A DNA stretch of 40,810 nucleotides, from contig JANYIY010000411.1 in NCBI GenBank assembly GCA_025358615.1, positions 1 through 40,810 on the forward strand, in the 5' to 3' direction. The notes below the pieces were generated by a model. It ran no database searches and was not told the DNA's origin. It worked only from the letters and a program-made list of their open reading frames with translations. This document shows positions 8,164 through 18,258 of this stretch, piece by piece. How positions within the stretch are numbered: the first letter of the stretch is position 1; each line of letters opens with the position of its first letter. Source of the DNA: Gammaproteobacteria bacterium. GTDB taxonomy: Bacteria; Pseudomonadota; Gammaproteobacteria; Steroidobacterales; Steroidobacteraceae. The position numbers and the translations under genes were made by a program.

Positions 8164-9322
8164 GCGCGCCGCTAACAGTGGACTCGTTCGACCACTGCCT
8201 CGACTGCGTGCCGGCATCGTCGGCGGCGGCCGCGGCGCATTCATCGGGTCGGTGCATCGCATGGCCGCTGAGCTCGACGGTCAGGCACTGGTAGTGGCAG
8301 GCGCCATGTCCTCGGATCCAGCTACCGCCCGCCAAAGTGCGGCGGCATGGTGTCTCGAACGCAGCTACGACTCCTATGCGCAAATGGCCCTTGACGAAGC
8401 GGCCGACGAGGGCGGCATTGATTTCGTCATCATTGCAACCCCCAATCACCTGCACTACCCGGTAGCGAAGGCATTCCTGACGGCCGGGATCCACGTCATC
8501 TGCGACAAACCTCTCGCCTTCACGGTTGCGGAGGGAGAAGAACTGGTCCGCCTTGTCGAAGGAGGCACGACACTGTTTGCGCTCACGCACAATTACACGG
8601 GCTACCCGGCGGTGCGCCAGGCGCGCGAGATGGTGAGAACCGGACAGTTGGGCGGCATTCGCAAGGTCATGGTGGAATACACCCAGGACTGGCTGATGCA
8701 ACCGCTGGAGGACCGTGGCAACAAGCAGGCTGAATGGCGAACGGATCCGGCGCGGGCCGGTCTCGGCGGCTGTGTCGGCGATATCGGTTCGCACGCCGAG
8801 AATCTGCTGGAGTTCATCACGGGCCTCAAGATCGAGGCGTTGTGCGCTGATTTGAGCTGTGTCGTTACCGGCCGCCGCTTGGATGACGATGGCAATATAC
8901 TGTTGAGACTGAGTGGCGGAGCCAAGGGGACGTTGCTGTGCTCACAGATTGCCTGCGGGGAGGAGAACCGGCTGTCCATCCGTGTGTATGGATCGGAAGC
9001 GGGGTTGGAGTGGCACCAGCAGGAACCGAACACGCTCATCTACAAAGCCGCCGGCAAACCGTGGATGCACTTACGTACGGGACAGAACTATATGAGCGAG
9101 CCGGCTAAAGCAGCGGCGCGAATGCCGGCCGGACATCCCGAGGGCTACATCGAGGCCTTTGCGAATATCTACCGTGGTTTCATCGAGGATGTGCGCTGCG
9201 TCGGTTCCGGCCAAGCACCGCTTCGAAGCTACCCTGGGGTTCAAGATGGCTTGCGCGGCTTGCGCTTCATTGAACGAGCGGTGGCAAGTTCGAAGTCCGG
9301 ATCGGTCTGGCTCAGGATGTAG
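8156..9322 (+). CDS. Gfo/Idh/MocA family oxidoreductase (ThuB-like)
   Basis: AGIVGGGRGAFIGSVHR Rossmann motif; DFVIIATPNHLHYPVAKAFLTAGIHVICDKPLAFTV; THNYTGYPAVRQAREMV. Start 8156 preferred over 8135 because of the overlap with the upstream stop. Confidence 0.88.
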   Translation: MPERAANSGLVRPLPRLRAGIVGGGRGAFIGSVHRMAAELDGQALVVAGAMSSDPATARQSAAAWCLERSYDSYAQMALDEAADEGGIDFVIIATPNHLHYPVAKAFLTAGIHVICDKPLAFTVAEGEELVRLVEGGTTLFALTHNYTGYPAVRQAREMVRTGQLGGIRKVMVEYTQDWLMQPLEDRGNKQAEWRTDPARAGLGGCVGDIGSHAENLLEFITGLKIEALCADLSCVVTGRRLDDDGNILLRLSGGAKGTLLCSQIACGEENRLSIRVYGSEAGLEWHQQEPNTLIYKAAGKPWMHLRTGQNYMSEPAKAAARMPAGHPEGYIEAFANIYRGFIEDVRCVGSGQAPLRSYPGVQDGLRGLRFIERAVASSKSGSVWLRM

Positions 9323-9328
9323 GCGGCC

Positions 9329-10558
9329 GTGACTCCCCTCATTAGAATTCGGCTCTGCGCCATGATGTTCCTGGAGTTCTTCATCTGGGGTGGCTGGTTC
9401 GTTACCATGGGCAGCTACCTGGCGTCGAACCTCCACGCCACCGGAGCTCAGACCGGACTCGCCTATTCCACGCAATCCTGGGGCGCCATCATTGCCCCAT
9501 TCATCGTGGGGCTGGTGGCTGATCGCTATTTCAATGCCGAGCGGCTTTTGGGGGTCATTCACATCGGCGGCGGCATACTGATGTACGTCCTGTTCTCGAG
9601 CCGGGAGTTCGCGGGTTTCTATCCCTACTTGCTGGCGTACATGATTCTTTACATGCCGACTTTGGCCTTGGTCAACTCCATTGCGTTTCGCCAGATGAGT
9701 GATCCGTCCAGACATTTTTCCAGTATCCGAGTCTGGGGCACCATTGGTTGGATTGTCGCGGGCCTCGTCATCAGCTACCTTTTTGGCTGGGACTCGAGCG
9801 GGGCAATGGCTCAGGGCTTCCTCAAGAGTACCTTTCTGATGTGTTCAATCGCCTCATTCGTGCTGGGGCTTTACAGCTTTACCCTGCCCCGAACGCCGCC
9901 CGTGCGCGGCCCTCGCCAAGGGAATGGGCTTGGCAGTCTCCTCGGACTCGATGCGTTGGTGTTGTTGAAGCACAAGAACTTCGCAGTGTTCTTCGTGGCG
10001 TCGATATTGATCTGCATCCCGCTGGCGTTCTACTACCAGAACGCCAATCAGTTTCTTACTGAAATTCACGTCGCCAATGCCACCGGCAAACAAACCATCG
10101 GCCAGATGTCCGAAGTGCTGTTCATGTTGCTGATCCCGTTGTTCCTGAGCCGCTTCGGCATGAAGACCACGCTGCTGCTCGGCATGTTGGCTTGGGCTTT
10201 TCGGTATCTGTTGTTCGCGTTCGGCAATGCTCACGAGCTTGGATACATGTTGCTGCTCGGGATCGCGTTGCATGGCGTGTGCTATGACTTTTTCTTCGTC
10301 TCAGGGCAGATTTACACCGACTCCAAGGCGGGTGCGCAGCACAAGAGCGCCGCGCAGGGCTTGATCACATTGGCGACCTACGGCGTCGGCATGTTGATCG
10401 GGTTTTGGGCCGCCGGCCGCATCGACGATCTGTACTTCAGCGGCGGCGTGCACGACTGGAGGGCAATTTGGCTCTATCCGGCGGGATTTGCGGGCCTGGT
10501 CTTTGTGCTGTTCGCGTTGACATTCCGCAACGAGACCGTCGAGTACGCCAAGCCATGA
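9329..10558 (+). CDS. MFS transporter, nucleoside:H+ symporter (NupG/XapB) type
   Basis: GTG start; [53 protein letters not shown]; about 12 hydrophobic segments. Confidence 0.85.
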   Translation: MTPLIRIRLCAMMFLEFFIWGGWFVTMGSYLASNLHATGAQTGLAYSTQSWGAIIAPFIVGLVADRYFNAERLLGVIHIGGGILMYVLFSSREFAGFYPYLLAYMILYMPTLALVNSIAFRQMSDPSRHFSSIRVWGTIGWIVAGLVISYLFGWDSSGAMAQGFLKSTFLMCSIASFVLGLYSFTLPRTPPVRGPRQGNGLGSLLGLDALVLLKHKNFAVFFVASILICIPLAFYYQNANQFLTEIHVANATGKQTIGQMSEVLFMLLIPLFLSRFGMKTTLLLGMLAWAFRYLLFAFGNAHELGYMLLLGIALHGVCYDFFFVSGQIYTDSKAGAQHKSAAQGLITLATYGVGMLIGFWAAGRIDDLYFSGGVHDWRAIWLYPAGFAGLVFVLFALTFRNETVEYAKP

Positions 10559-11790
10559 CGGAGTTCAAGCCCCGGCCTATGAAGCTCAGCGTGCTCACGG
10601 CAGCGCTGCAGGAACTCACCCCGCGCGAGCAGCGCGAGGCGGATCCGGATCTGGCCGTCGAGGAGTGGCTGGAGTTTGCCCGGCAGATGGATTGTCCGCA
10701 TATCGAACTCTCCACAGCCTTGCACCCGAGCGAGAGCGATGTGCCGGCCGCGGCGCTGCTCGACCCCGTGGCGAATACCCTGGACCTGCGCCAACCCTTC
10801 GGCCCCAAGCGCGCGGCACGGCTGCGGCACGCAATGCAGGCGACCGGTGTCGGCCTTTCGGATCTTGCATACTTCGACAACATGCTGGCGTCTGACGATT
10901 CCGTGCGACGCAAGAAGCACGAACTGATGCTGCGGGTGTTCGACGCAGCGGTTCTGCTCGGCACGGACGCCGTGACCGGCTTCGTAGGCCGCAATCCGCT
11001 GTTGGAAATGGACGCCAATTTGGCCATGTTCGAACAGGTGTTCGTGCCTCTGCTCAAGGAAGCCAAGGCCCGCGGGCTGACCTTCCGAGTCGAGCAATGT
11101 CCGATGCCGGGATGGAATATCACCGATAAGTGGCACAACAACATCGCCTATGCACCGGGTCCGTGGATTGCATTGCACCGGATCTGCGAGCGGCATGGCG
11201 TCGGCGATCAGTTCCGCATCCACTACGATCCCTCGCATGCGATCCTGATGGGGCAGGATTCACGTTCGGTGTTTCAATACTTGAAGGACGCGGGCTATAA
11301 CTTTTTAATCAACGGCTTTCACGTTAAGGGGCAGGTCATCGACTCGCGCGGGATTTCCGGCTGGGGCTATGGTGGTCAGACGATGCAGCGCGGGGATTGG
11401 CACGGCGCGAGGCCTTCGACCGATCCGGTCGAGCAACAAAACGCGTGGAAGAAACAAACCGTGTTTTGCGAACATGAATTGCCGGGCACGGCGCGGCACG
11501 ATCCGCTCGCGTACCTGCAGAATCGAACCGTGGACTGGCTGGACCATCAATTGGCGGCGCGCGAATTGCTGGACATCGCGCCCGATGACACCTTCCTGGT
11601 CGTCGAGCACGAGTATCCCAAGGCCCGCATCCAGGACAAGGCACGGCTCAAGCCGATTCTGGCGGGCTCCATTGCCTTCACCCGCGCGATCGACGCCGCC
11701 GCCGCCGCGATGTATTCCTTGCAGCACGAAGTGCTCGCCTCGCAGGGCATCGCGGTGCAGGGCGTGGGACGCGAGGCCTACCGGTCCTGA
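10555..11790 (+). CDS. Sugar phosphate isomerase/epimerase family TIM-barrel protein
   Basis: ATGA overlap with the upstream gene; [39 protein letters not shown] motifs. Confidence 0.82.
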   Translation: MTEFKPRPMKLSVLTAALQELTPREQREADPDLAVEEWLEFARQMDCPHIELSTALHPSESDVPAAALLDPVANTLDLRQPFGPKRAARLRHAMQATGVGLSDLAYFDNMLASDDSVRRKKHELMLRVFDAAVLLGTDAVTGFVGRNPLLEMDANLAMFEQVFVPLLKEAKARGLTFRVEQCPMPGWNITDKWHNNIAYAPGPWIALHRICERHGVGDQFRIHYDPSHAILMGQDSRSVFQYLKDAGYNFLINGFHVKGQVIDSRGISGWGYGGQTMQRGDWHGARPSTDPVEQQNAWKKQTVFCEHELPGTARHDPLAYLQNRTVDWLDHQLAARELLDIAPDDTFLVVEHEYPKARIQDKARLKPILAGSIAFTRAIDAAAAAMYSLQHEVLASQGIAVQGVGREAYRS

Positions 11791-11806
11791 GCAAGATCGC
11801 AACGTC

Positions 11807-13606
11807 ATGCCCTTCGTAACCGCGGAAACCTTACAGAGCAACTACGACGTCATCGTGGTGGGTTCTGGGGCCGCCGGCGGGCAGTCGGCGTATACGCTGA
11901 CCATGGATGGCGCCAAGGTCCTCATGCTCGAGGCCGGGCGCAATTACTCCGCAAGCGAGTCGTCCATGTTCCGCACCCCGGATCTAGCGCCTCTGCGTGG
12001 TGCCGACACGCCGGACAAACCCTTCGGGTTCTACGACGCCACCGTCGATGGTGGCTGGAACGTTCCCGGTGAGCCCTATGTGCGCGCGAGTGAAGATCAT
12101 GCAGGCCGCTTCGAATGGTGGCGGGCGCGCATGCTGGGCGGCCGTACCAATCATTGGGGACGCATTTCGCTGCGCAACGGGCCCTATGACTTCAAGCCGA
12201 AAGCCCGGGATGGACTGGGTTTCGATTGGCCCATTGGTTACGATGATGTCGCCCCATACTACGACAAGGTCGAATTGCTGATCGGCGTGTACGGCAGTAA
12301 CGAGGGTCTCGAAAACACACCGAATTCGCCACCCGGCTGCCTGCTGCCGCCGCCCATGCCCTTGGTCAGCGACCACTTGATACGGCAGCGCGCGAAGAAA
12401 TTGGGGATTCCCGTGATACCCGGTCACCGCGCAGTGCTGACTCGGCCTCTCGATTACAAGCATGCGCCGGCGCGGCTGCATCCAGGCAACGCGACGGCGC
12501 AGAAAATTCTGATGGAGGACATGCGCAGCCGCAGCCCCTGTCTATGGGCGACCCCTTGCGGGTCCGGCTGCGCCGTCCGCGCCAATTATCAATCGACCAC
12601 CGTGCATTTGCCGCCCGCCCTCAAGACTGGAAACCTCGACATCATCACCGATGCGATGGTCTATGAAGTAACCCTGGGGCGCGACGGCCGGGCCAACGGC
12701 GTCAACTTCGTCGACCGGATCAGCGGCAAGCATCGGCACGCCGCCGCGAGGGTGGTCGTACTGGCCGCGAGCGCCTGCGAGACAGTACGAATTTTGCTCA
12801 ACTCCAAGAGTGCGCAGTTCCCGCAAGGCCTCGGGAATTCGAGCGGCAAAGTCGGGCGATACCTGATGGATACCGTGGGCTCCGCGGTGGGCGGCCAAAT
12901 TCCGCTGCTCGAAAATCTGCCGCCGCTCAATGAAGACGCTGCCGGCGGCGATCAGATGTACGTCCCTTGGTGGTTGTACCGTGAGCAGCACGCAGGAAAA
13001 CTCGGCTTTGCCCGCGGCTACCACATCGAATTCGGCGGCGGCAAACGCATGCCCGGCCACAACACGGGCGCCGGTCTCGAATGGCTCACCGGCGGCAGCT
13101 ACGGGGCGAAATTCAAGCAGGACGTGCGACGCTATTACGGTTCCTTCGTCTGGTTCAGCGGCCGCGGCGAGATGATCCCCAACGATCAATCGTTCTGCGA
13201 GATCGATCCGCGCGTCAAGGACCGGTGGGGAATCCCGGTGCTGCGTTTTCATTGGCAATGGTCGGAACACGAGCGGCGGCAGGCCGCCCACATGCAAAGC
13301 ACCTTTGCGGACATCATAGACGCCATGGGCGGGCGAACGCAGCACGCCGTGCAGAGCGACGGCGCCAAGGCCATCGCTTCCGGCGGCTCCATCATTCACG
13401 AGGTCGGCGGCGCCATCATGGGATCCGATCCCCAGACTTCGGTGACGAACTCCTGGGGCCAGACCTGGGACGTGAGCAATCTGTTCATCAACGACGGCGC
13501 CGTGTTCGCATCGAATGCGGACAAGAATCCGACGCTCACCATCATGGCTTTGGCATGGCGCGCGTCGGATCATATTCTCGGGCGCATGCGACGCAAGGAG
13601 CTGTAA
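11807..13606 (+). CDS. GMC family oxidoreductase (FAD), gluconate/sugar dehydrogenase large-subunit type (LacA-like)
   Basis: YDVIVVGSGAAGGQSAYTL; MLGGRTNHWGRISLR; SIIHEVGGAIMGSDP; NPTLTIMALAWRASDHI. Confidence 0.9.
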   Translation: MPFVTAETLQSNYDVIVVGSGAAGGQSAYTLTMDGAKVLMLEAGRNYSASESSMFRTPDLAPLRGADTPDKPFGFYDATVDGGWNVPGEPYVRASEDHAGRFEWWRARMLGGRTNHWGRISLRNGPYDFKPKARDGLGFDWPIGYDDVAPYYDKVELLIGVYGSNEGLENTPNSPPGCLLPPPMPLVSDHLIRQRAKKLGIPVIPGHRAVLTRPLDYKHAPARLHPGNATAQKILMEDMRSRSPCLWATPCGSGCAVRANYQSTTVHLPPALKTGNLDIITDAMVYEVTLGRDGRANGVNFVDRISGKHRHAAARVVVLAASACETVRILLNSKSAQFPQGLGNSSGKVGRYLMDTVGSAVGGQIPLLENLPPLNEDAAGGDQMYVPWWLYREQHAGKLGFARGYHIEFGGGKRMPGHNTGAGLEWLTGGSYGAKFKQDVRRYYGSFVWFSGRGEMIPNDQSFCEIDPRVKDRWGIPVLRFHWQWSEHERRQAAHMQSTFADIIDAMGGRTQHAVQSDGAKAIASGGSIIHEVGGAIMGSDPQTSVTNSWGQTWDVSNLFINDGAVFASNADKNPTLTIMALAWRASDHILGRMRRKEL

Positions 13607-14223
13607 TGGATCGGCGCACGACACTCAAGTGGGTGCTGGCCGCGAGTGCCGTGGGTCCGCTTCTGCGGCAACGCGACGCACGCGCGTACTCGACCCTGAC
13701 CGCGCGAGGTTACGGCACCGATCCGAATCTTGCGGTGAACTATCATCCGGGTGAACTGTGGCCGCTCACGATGACCAGCGTGCAGCGGCGGCTGGCGGGT
13801 ATTTTGTCGGACATCATCATTCCGGCCGATGATCACTCGCCCAGCGCCTCCACCGCCGGCGTGGTCGATTTCGTCGATGAGTGGGTGAGTGCGCCGTACA
13901 GCGATTTCCAACGAGACCGAGGAATCGTGCTCGGCGGCTTTGCCTGGCTTGACGCCGAAGGCGCCCGCCGCTTCGGTAAGGAATTCGTGGAGCTCGACTC
14001 CGCGGAGCAACTCAGCGTTTGCGATGACATCTGCGATGCGGCGCGTGCGGCGGATGCGCTGCGCGAGGCTGCTCGCTTTTTCGCACTCTACCGCGACTTG
14101 ACCGCCGGCGGATTTTACTCGACTCCCCTCGGCCGCAAAGACCTGGGCTACATGGGCAATGTACCCTTGGCGAGCTTTGATGGACCTGCGCCCGCGCTGC
14201 TCGAGTCGCTGGGCTTGTTGTAA
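13606..14223 (+). CDS. Gluconate 2-dehydrogenase subunit 3 family protein
   Basis: TAATG coupling with the GMC gene; MDRRTTLKWVLAASA (Tat-like); LAGILSDIIIPADDHSPSASTAGVVDFVDEW; GGFYSTPLGRKDLGYMGN. Confidence 0.88.
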   Translation: MDRRTTLKWVLAASAVGPLLRQRDARAYSTLTARGYGTDPNLAVNYHPGELWPLTMTSVQRRLAGILSDIIIPADDHSPSASTAGVVDFVDEWVSAPYSDFQRDRGIVLGGFAWLDAEGARRFGKEFVELDSAEQLSVCDDICDAARAADALREAARFFALYRDLTAGGFYSTPLGRKDLGYMGNVPLASFDGPAPALLESLGLL

Positions 14224-14245
14224 GCACTCGGATGAACGGTGAACT

Positions 14246-14938
14246 ATGAATAAGATGCGCTGCTTGGCCGCGATATTGGGTTTTTTGTGTGCGACAGCAT
14301 TCTCCGGGGCGCGTGAGCCGGTGCCTGCCGGCGCCGACTCGCTTTGGCGGGCTCTGCTGCGGGACCACGGCGCACCTGACTGGCGCGGCTGGAATACAGT
14401 CGGATTTCCGGCCGGCTGGCAGGTTGCCGGCGGGGTGCTTTCCAAGGACGGCGATGTCGACGATCTGGTCACGAATCAGACCTTCGCAAATTTCGAACTC
14501 GAGCTCGAATGGAAGATAGGAAAGGGCGGCAACAGCGGCATCTTCTACCGCGCCACACGCGAGTACGATCATATCTATTGGAGCGGGCCGGAATACCAGC
14601 TGCTCGATGACGACAACGCGGCGGACGGCAAGAATAGCCTCACCTGCGCCGCTTCCGCTTACGCGCTGTACGGCGCGCCGGCCGGAGTGGTGCTGCCGTT
14701 CGATCACTGGAATAAGACTCGAATCGTCGTCCACGGCTCGCATGTCGAGCACTGGTTGAATGGCCGCAAGGTCGTGGACTATGACCTCAAGAGTGCCGAT
14801 TGGAGGGACAAGGTTGCCGCGAGTAAATTCTCTGCATACCCGCACTACGGCCTCGCGGACTCAGGATTGATCGGCATCCAGGGTGACCATCCGGGAGCGC
14901 TGGCCATTCGTCACGTCCGCATACGTGAACTCCCATGA
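14246..14938 (+). CDS. DUF1080 / 3-keto-disaccharide hydrolase domain protein, secreted
   Basis: N-terminal signal peptide; W.VAGGVLSKDGDVDDLVTNQTFANFELELEWKIGKGGNSGIFYRATREYDHIYWSGPEYQLLDDDNA; GLADSGLIGIQGDHPGALAIRHVRIREL. Confidence 0.92.
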   Translation: MNKMRCLAAILGFLCATAFSGAREPVPAGADSLWRALLRDHGAPDWRGWNTVGFPAGWQVAGGVLSKDGDVDDLVTNQTFANFELELEWKIGKGGNSGIFYRATREYDHIYWSGPEYQLLDDDNAADGKNSLTCAASAYALYGAPAGVVLPFDHWNKTRIVVHGSHVEHWLNGRKVVDYDLKSADWRDKVAASKFSAYPHYGLADSGLIGIQGDHPGALAIRHVRIRELP

Positions 14939-16641
14939 GTGGCGGGCGCAACATGCAACGCAACTGGGCAGCGCGGCTTCTTGCCGCTTCTTGGTCGTTG
15001 ACGATGCTAGGGGCCTCGGCTTGGGCGGGCCCGTCTCATGCGGGCGAAGATTCACGGCCCTTGCCGGGCGAAGAGTACATCTCGGCGGCGCGTAACGCTC
15101 AGGTTCACCCGCCGCTGCCGGCACCCAACCGTGCTGCGGGCGAGGGATTGGGGCCCTACCATCGGCTGGTGATCCGCGGGGCGACATTGATCGACGGCAC
15201 GGGTGCTCCGGCCATAGGTCCCGTGGACATCGTCATTGAGCAAGACCGTATTGCGCGGATTCAGGGCGTTGGGTACGCCCATCTGCCGATCAAAGAGCAG
15301 GGCCGACCTGCGCAGGGCGATTATGAGATCGATGCCACAGGCATGTACGTGTTGCCAGGTTTCATCAATTCGCACGCGCATATCGCGGATGCCTCGCAGG
15401 GCAAGGTGGGTGAGGTGCCGCCGGCCGAATATGTCTACAAGTTATGGCTGGGCCACGGCATTACCACGGTGCGCGAAGCCGGCTCATTCAACGGCTTGCG
15501 ATGGACGCTGAACGAGCGCCGGCGCAGCGCCGCGCACGAGATCGTCGCGCCGCGTATCGTTCCGTATGTTGGCTTTCCAGTCGAGGTCGATACTCCGGGC
15601 GGTGTCCGCACTCCGGAGGAAGCGCGGCGCTGGGTCGATGCAGTCGCCGCCGCCGGCGCGGAGGGCATCAAATTCCTGGGGTCGCCGCCGGACCTCATGC
15701 AGGCGGCACTCGCCGAGGCAAAACTTAAACACCTGCGCAGCGCCTGCCACCATGCGCAAACCGCGGTGGCGCGCATGAACGCGTTGGATACGTCGGGCTG
15801 GGGACTCACCAGCCTGGAGCACTGGTACGGCCTGCCCGAAGCGCTATTCACCGACCGGCGGGTGCAGGACTTTCCGCTGGACTACAACTACAGCGACGAG
15901 TCGGATCGATTCGGTCAGGCAGGGCGCCTCTGGTCGCAGGCCGCACCTCGCGGCAGCGAGCGCTGGTCGCAAGTCATAGAGACGCTGAAGGGGCGCGATT
16001 TCACGTTGGTGCCCACTTTTACTATTTATGAAGCCAGTCGCGATCTCATGCGCGAGATGCGGGCCGAATGGCATGAGGAGTACACACTGCCTACCTTGAT
16101 GCGTTGGTACGCGCCGAACCGCGAGGCGCATGGGGCTTACTGGTTTAATTGGACGACCGCGGACGAAATAGCGTGGAAGAAGAACTATACCATTTGGATG
16201 TCCTTCATCAATGATTACAAGAATGCAGGCGGGCGAGTGGCGGTCGGCGATGACGCCGGCTATATCTATAAATTGTTCGGCTTTGCCTATATTCGCGAGC
16301 TCGAGCTGCTTCAGGAAGCGGGTTTCCATCCGCTTGAAGTAGTCCGCGCGGCAACACTGTCCGGTGCGGAACTACTGGGAATGTCGGACCGGATCGGATC
16401 GGTGGAGGCGGGCAAGACGGCTGATCTTGTGATCGTGAAGGAGAATCCACTCGCCAATTTCAAGGTGCTGTACGGAACCGGCGCACTGCAACTCGATGAC
16501 GCAACGCATAAGCCCACGCGAGTAGGGGGTGTTCGCTACACCATTCACGACGGCATTATTTACGATGCGCCCGCGCTGCTCGGCGACGTGAAGCGCATGG
16601 TAGCGGCAGCCAAGCAACGGGAAGCAACGGCGGAACAGTAG
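14935..16641 (+). CDS. Exported metal-dependent amidohydrolase (imidazolonepropionase-like)
   Basis: ATGA coupling; VIRGATLIDGTGAPAIGPVDIVIEQDRI; GFINSHAHI (HxH); SACHHAQ; VAVGDDAGY (catalytic D); GSVEAGKTADLVIVKENPL. Confidence 0.9.
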   Translation: MSGGRNMQRNWAARLLAASWSLTMLGASAWAGPSHAGEDSRPLPGEEYISAARNAQVHPPLPAPNRAAGEGLGPYHRLVIRGATLIDGTGAPAIGPVDIVIEQDRIARIQGVGYAHLPIKEQGRPAQGDYEIDATGMYVLPGFINSHAHIADASQGKVGEVPPAEYVYKLWLGHGITTVREAGSFNGLRWTLNERRRSAAHEIVAPRIVPYVGFPVEVDTPGGVRTPEEARRWVDAVAAAGAEGIKFLGSPPDLMQAALAEAKLKHLRSACHHAQTAVARMNALDTSGWGLTSLEHWYGLPEALFTDRRVQDFPLDYNYSDESDRFGQAGRLWSQAAPRGSERWSQVIETLKGRDFTLVPTFTIYEASRDLMREMRAEWHEEYTLPTLMRWYAPNREAHGAYWFNWTTADEIAWKKNYTIWMSFINDYKNAGGRVAVGDDAGYIYKLFGFAYIRELELLQEAGFHPLEVVRAATLSGAELLGMSDRIGSVEAGKTADLVIVKENPLANFKVLYGTGALQLDDATHKPTRVGGVRYTIHDGIIYDAPALLGDVKRMVAAAKQREATAEQ

Positions 16642-16705
16642 GCAGCCGACTATTATCCAATCCAGGAACTAACAGCGCGCACCTGACCTACCCGAGGGTT
16701 CCCCC

Positions 16706-17023
16706 ATGACAGAGTCGTCCCCTGCGAATTTGGAGCTCGCCATCATGCTTCCGCTCGGGGTGGTGGTGAGTCAGCTGATGCGCATAGAAGCGGATCTACG
16801 ATTTCTAAACATGAAGGCATTGGTCTACGCCAAGCAGCGTGTCAGCAGCAGCGTGGGTGCCCAGATATCGGGCCGCCTCGAGCAAATCAATGAGGCGCTC
16901 GATCTGATTCGCAGACTCACCTCGGATATCGAAGCGGACATGCTGCCCATGCCCGCGATTGCGGTCGTTACGTCTTCCAAGGACTCGGCGAATCGCAAAC
17001 CGCTCCCCGAACGCGACGACTGA
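16706..17023 (+). CDS. Hypothetical protein, predicted helical (105 aa)
   Basis: Open frame with a plausible start, on the same strand as its neighbours. No recognised family. Confidence 0.45.
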   Translation: MTESSPANLELAIMLPLGVVVSQLMRIEADLRFLNMKALVYAKQRVSSSVGAQISGRLEQINEALDLIRRLTSDIEADMLPMPAIAVVTSSKDSANRKPLPERDD

Positions 17024-17115
17024 CAGCAGTTAGGGTGCGGGACAGCGCCATTTCTGTGGCAGGATGCGATTGGATACGGACGAGGACTCGTTATTTACGC
17101 TGTTCGACGCAAAAC

Positions 17116-18258
17116 ATGCATGACTTCATAATTGTCGGTGCGGGTATGGTTGGCGCATCGGTCGCGTATGAACTCGCCCGTTCAGGTCGTGTATGCCTCA
17201 TCGAGGGCGAAGCTCGGCCCGGCTTGCACGCGACGGGCCGCTCCGCGGCGTTGTTCGCACCGAGTTATGGAGGCAGGGAGATTCGCGCCATCACCCGGGC
17301 GAGCCGTGGCTTTTTCGACCATCCGCCATCGGGCTTCACCGAGCATCCGCTGCTGCGGCCGCGCGGCAACCTGTACATTGCGCGCGCGGATCAGTGCCTG
17401 CGGCTCGAGCACATGGTGGCCGCCATTCGCGCATCAGGCGGAACTGTAAATTTGATCGATGGGCACGAGGCCATTGTCCGCGTGCCGCTGCTGCGCGACG
17501 GCTATGTGGCCGCGGCCGGCTTGGATGTCTCGGCAATGGACATCGACGTCAACGCGCTGCATCAGGGATTCCTGCGCGGCGCACGCGCGTCCGGCGCCGA
17601 GCTCATTGCGACGAGTCCGGTGACGGAGGTGCAGCGGCGCAACGGCGTATGGTCCGTTGAACTTGAGGGCGGCACGGTGAGCGCGCCTATTTTGATCAAT
17701 GCTGCCGGCGCCTGGGCGGATCAGATTGCGAACTTATGCGGCGTCAAGCCGTTGGGTTTACAGCCTTTACGCCGCACGGCAATGTTGGTGGATCCACCGG
17801 CCGGCGTCGACATTCAATCATGGCCGGCAGTCATCGACGCGGACGAGCAGTTCTACTTCAAACCCGATGCCGGCAAGCTGCTGTTGTCGCCGGCCGACGA
17901 AACTCCGAGCCAGCCTGGCGACGCGCAACCGGAGGAGTTGGATATTGCGGTGGGAGTGGATCGGGTGCAGGCGGCCTTGAATATCGAGGTACGGCGGATC
18001 AGCCATCGATGGGCGGGCCTGCGAACATTCGCTCCTGATCGAGTGCCCGTGATAGGGTTCGACGCCGAGCGCGCCGGGTTTTTCTGGTGTGCGGGGCAGG
18101 GCGGATACGGTATCCAAACTGCTCCGGCCATGGCCCGGATCGCGGCGGCGCTGGCGAAGCAAGAGAGTTTACCGGCCGACATCGCCGCACAAGGTTTGAC
18201 TGCGCAGGATCTCTCACCCGGCCGGTTCGCGCCGGCGGCGCTCGTCATCAAGATTTGA
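17116..18258 (+). CDS. FAD-dependent oxidoreductase (DAO family), D-arginine dehydrogenase (DauA)-like
   Basis: MHDFIIVGAGMVGASVAYELA; HATGRSAALFAPSYGGREIRAITRASRGFFDHPPSGFTEHPLLRPRG; GAWADQIANLCGVKPLGLQPLRR; FFWCAGQGGYGIQTAPAM. Recalled resemblance to P. aeruginosa DauA. Confidence 0.82.
   Translation: MHDFIIVGAGMVGASVAYELARSGRVCLIEGEARPGLHATGRSAALFAPSYGGREIRAITRASRGFFDHPPSGFTEHPLLRPRGNLYIARADQCLRLEHMVAAIRASGGTVNLIDGHEAIVRVPLLRDGYVAAAGLDVSAMDIDVNALHQGFLRGARASGAELIATSPVTEVQRRNGVWSVELEGGTVSAPILINAAGAWADQIANLCGVKPLGLQPLRRTAMLVDPPAGVDIQSWPAVIDADEQFYFKPDAGKLLLSPADETPSQPGDAQPEELDIAVGVDRVQAALNIEVRRISHRWAGLRTFAPDRVPVIGFDAERAGFFWCAGQGGYGIQTAPAMARIAAALAKQESLPADIAAQGLTAQDLSPGRFAPAALVIKI

Noticed and set aside
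12542-13624. 360-aa ORF antisense to the GMC oxidoreductase
   Set aside because: Typical antisense open frame in GC-rich coding DNA; no recognisable motif, while the sense strand encodes a complete GMC protein.
13570-14472. 300-aa ORF antisense to subunit 3 / DUF1080
   Set aside because: Shadow ORF crossing two well-supported sense genes.
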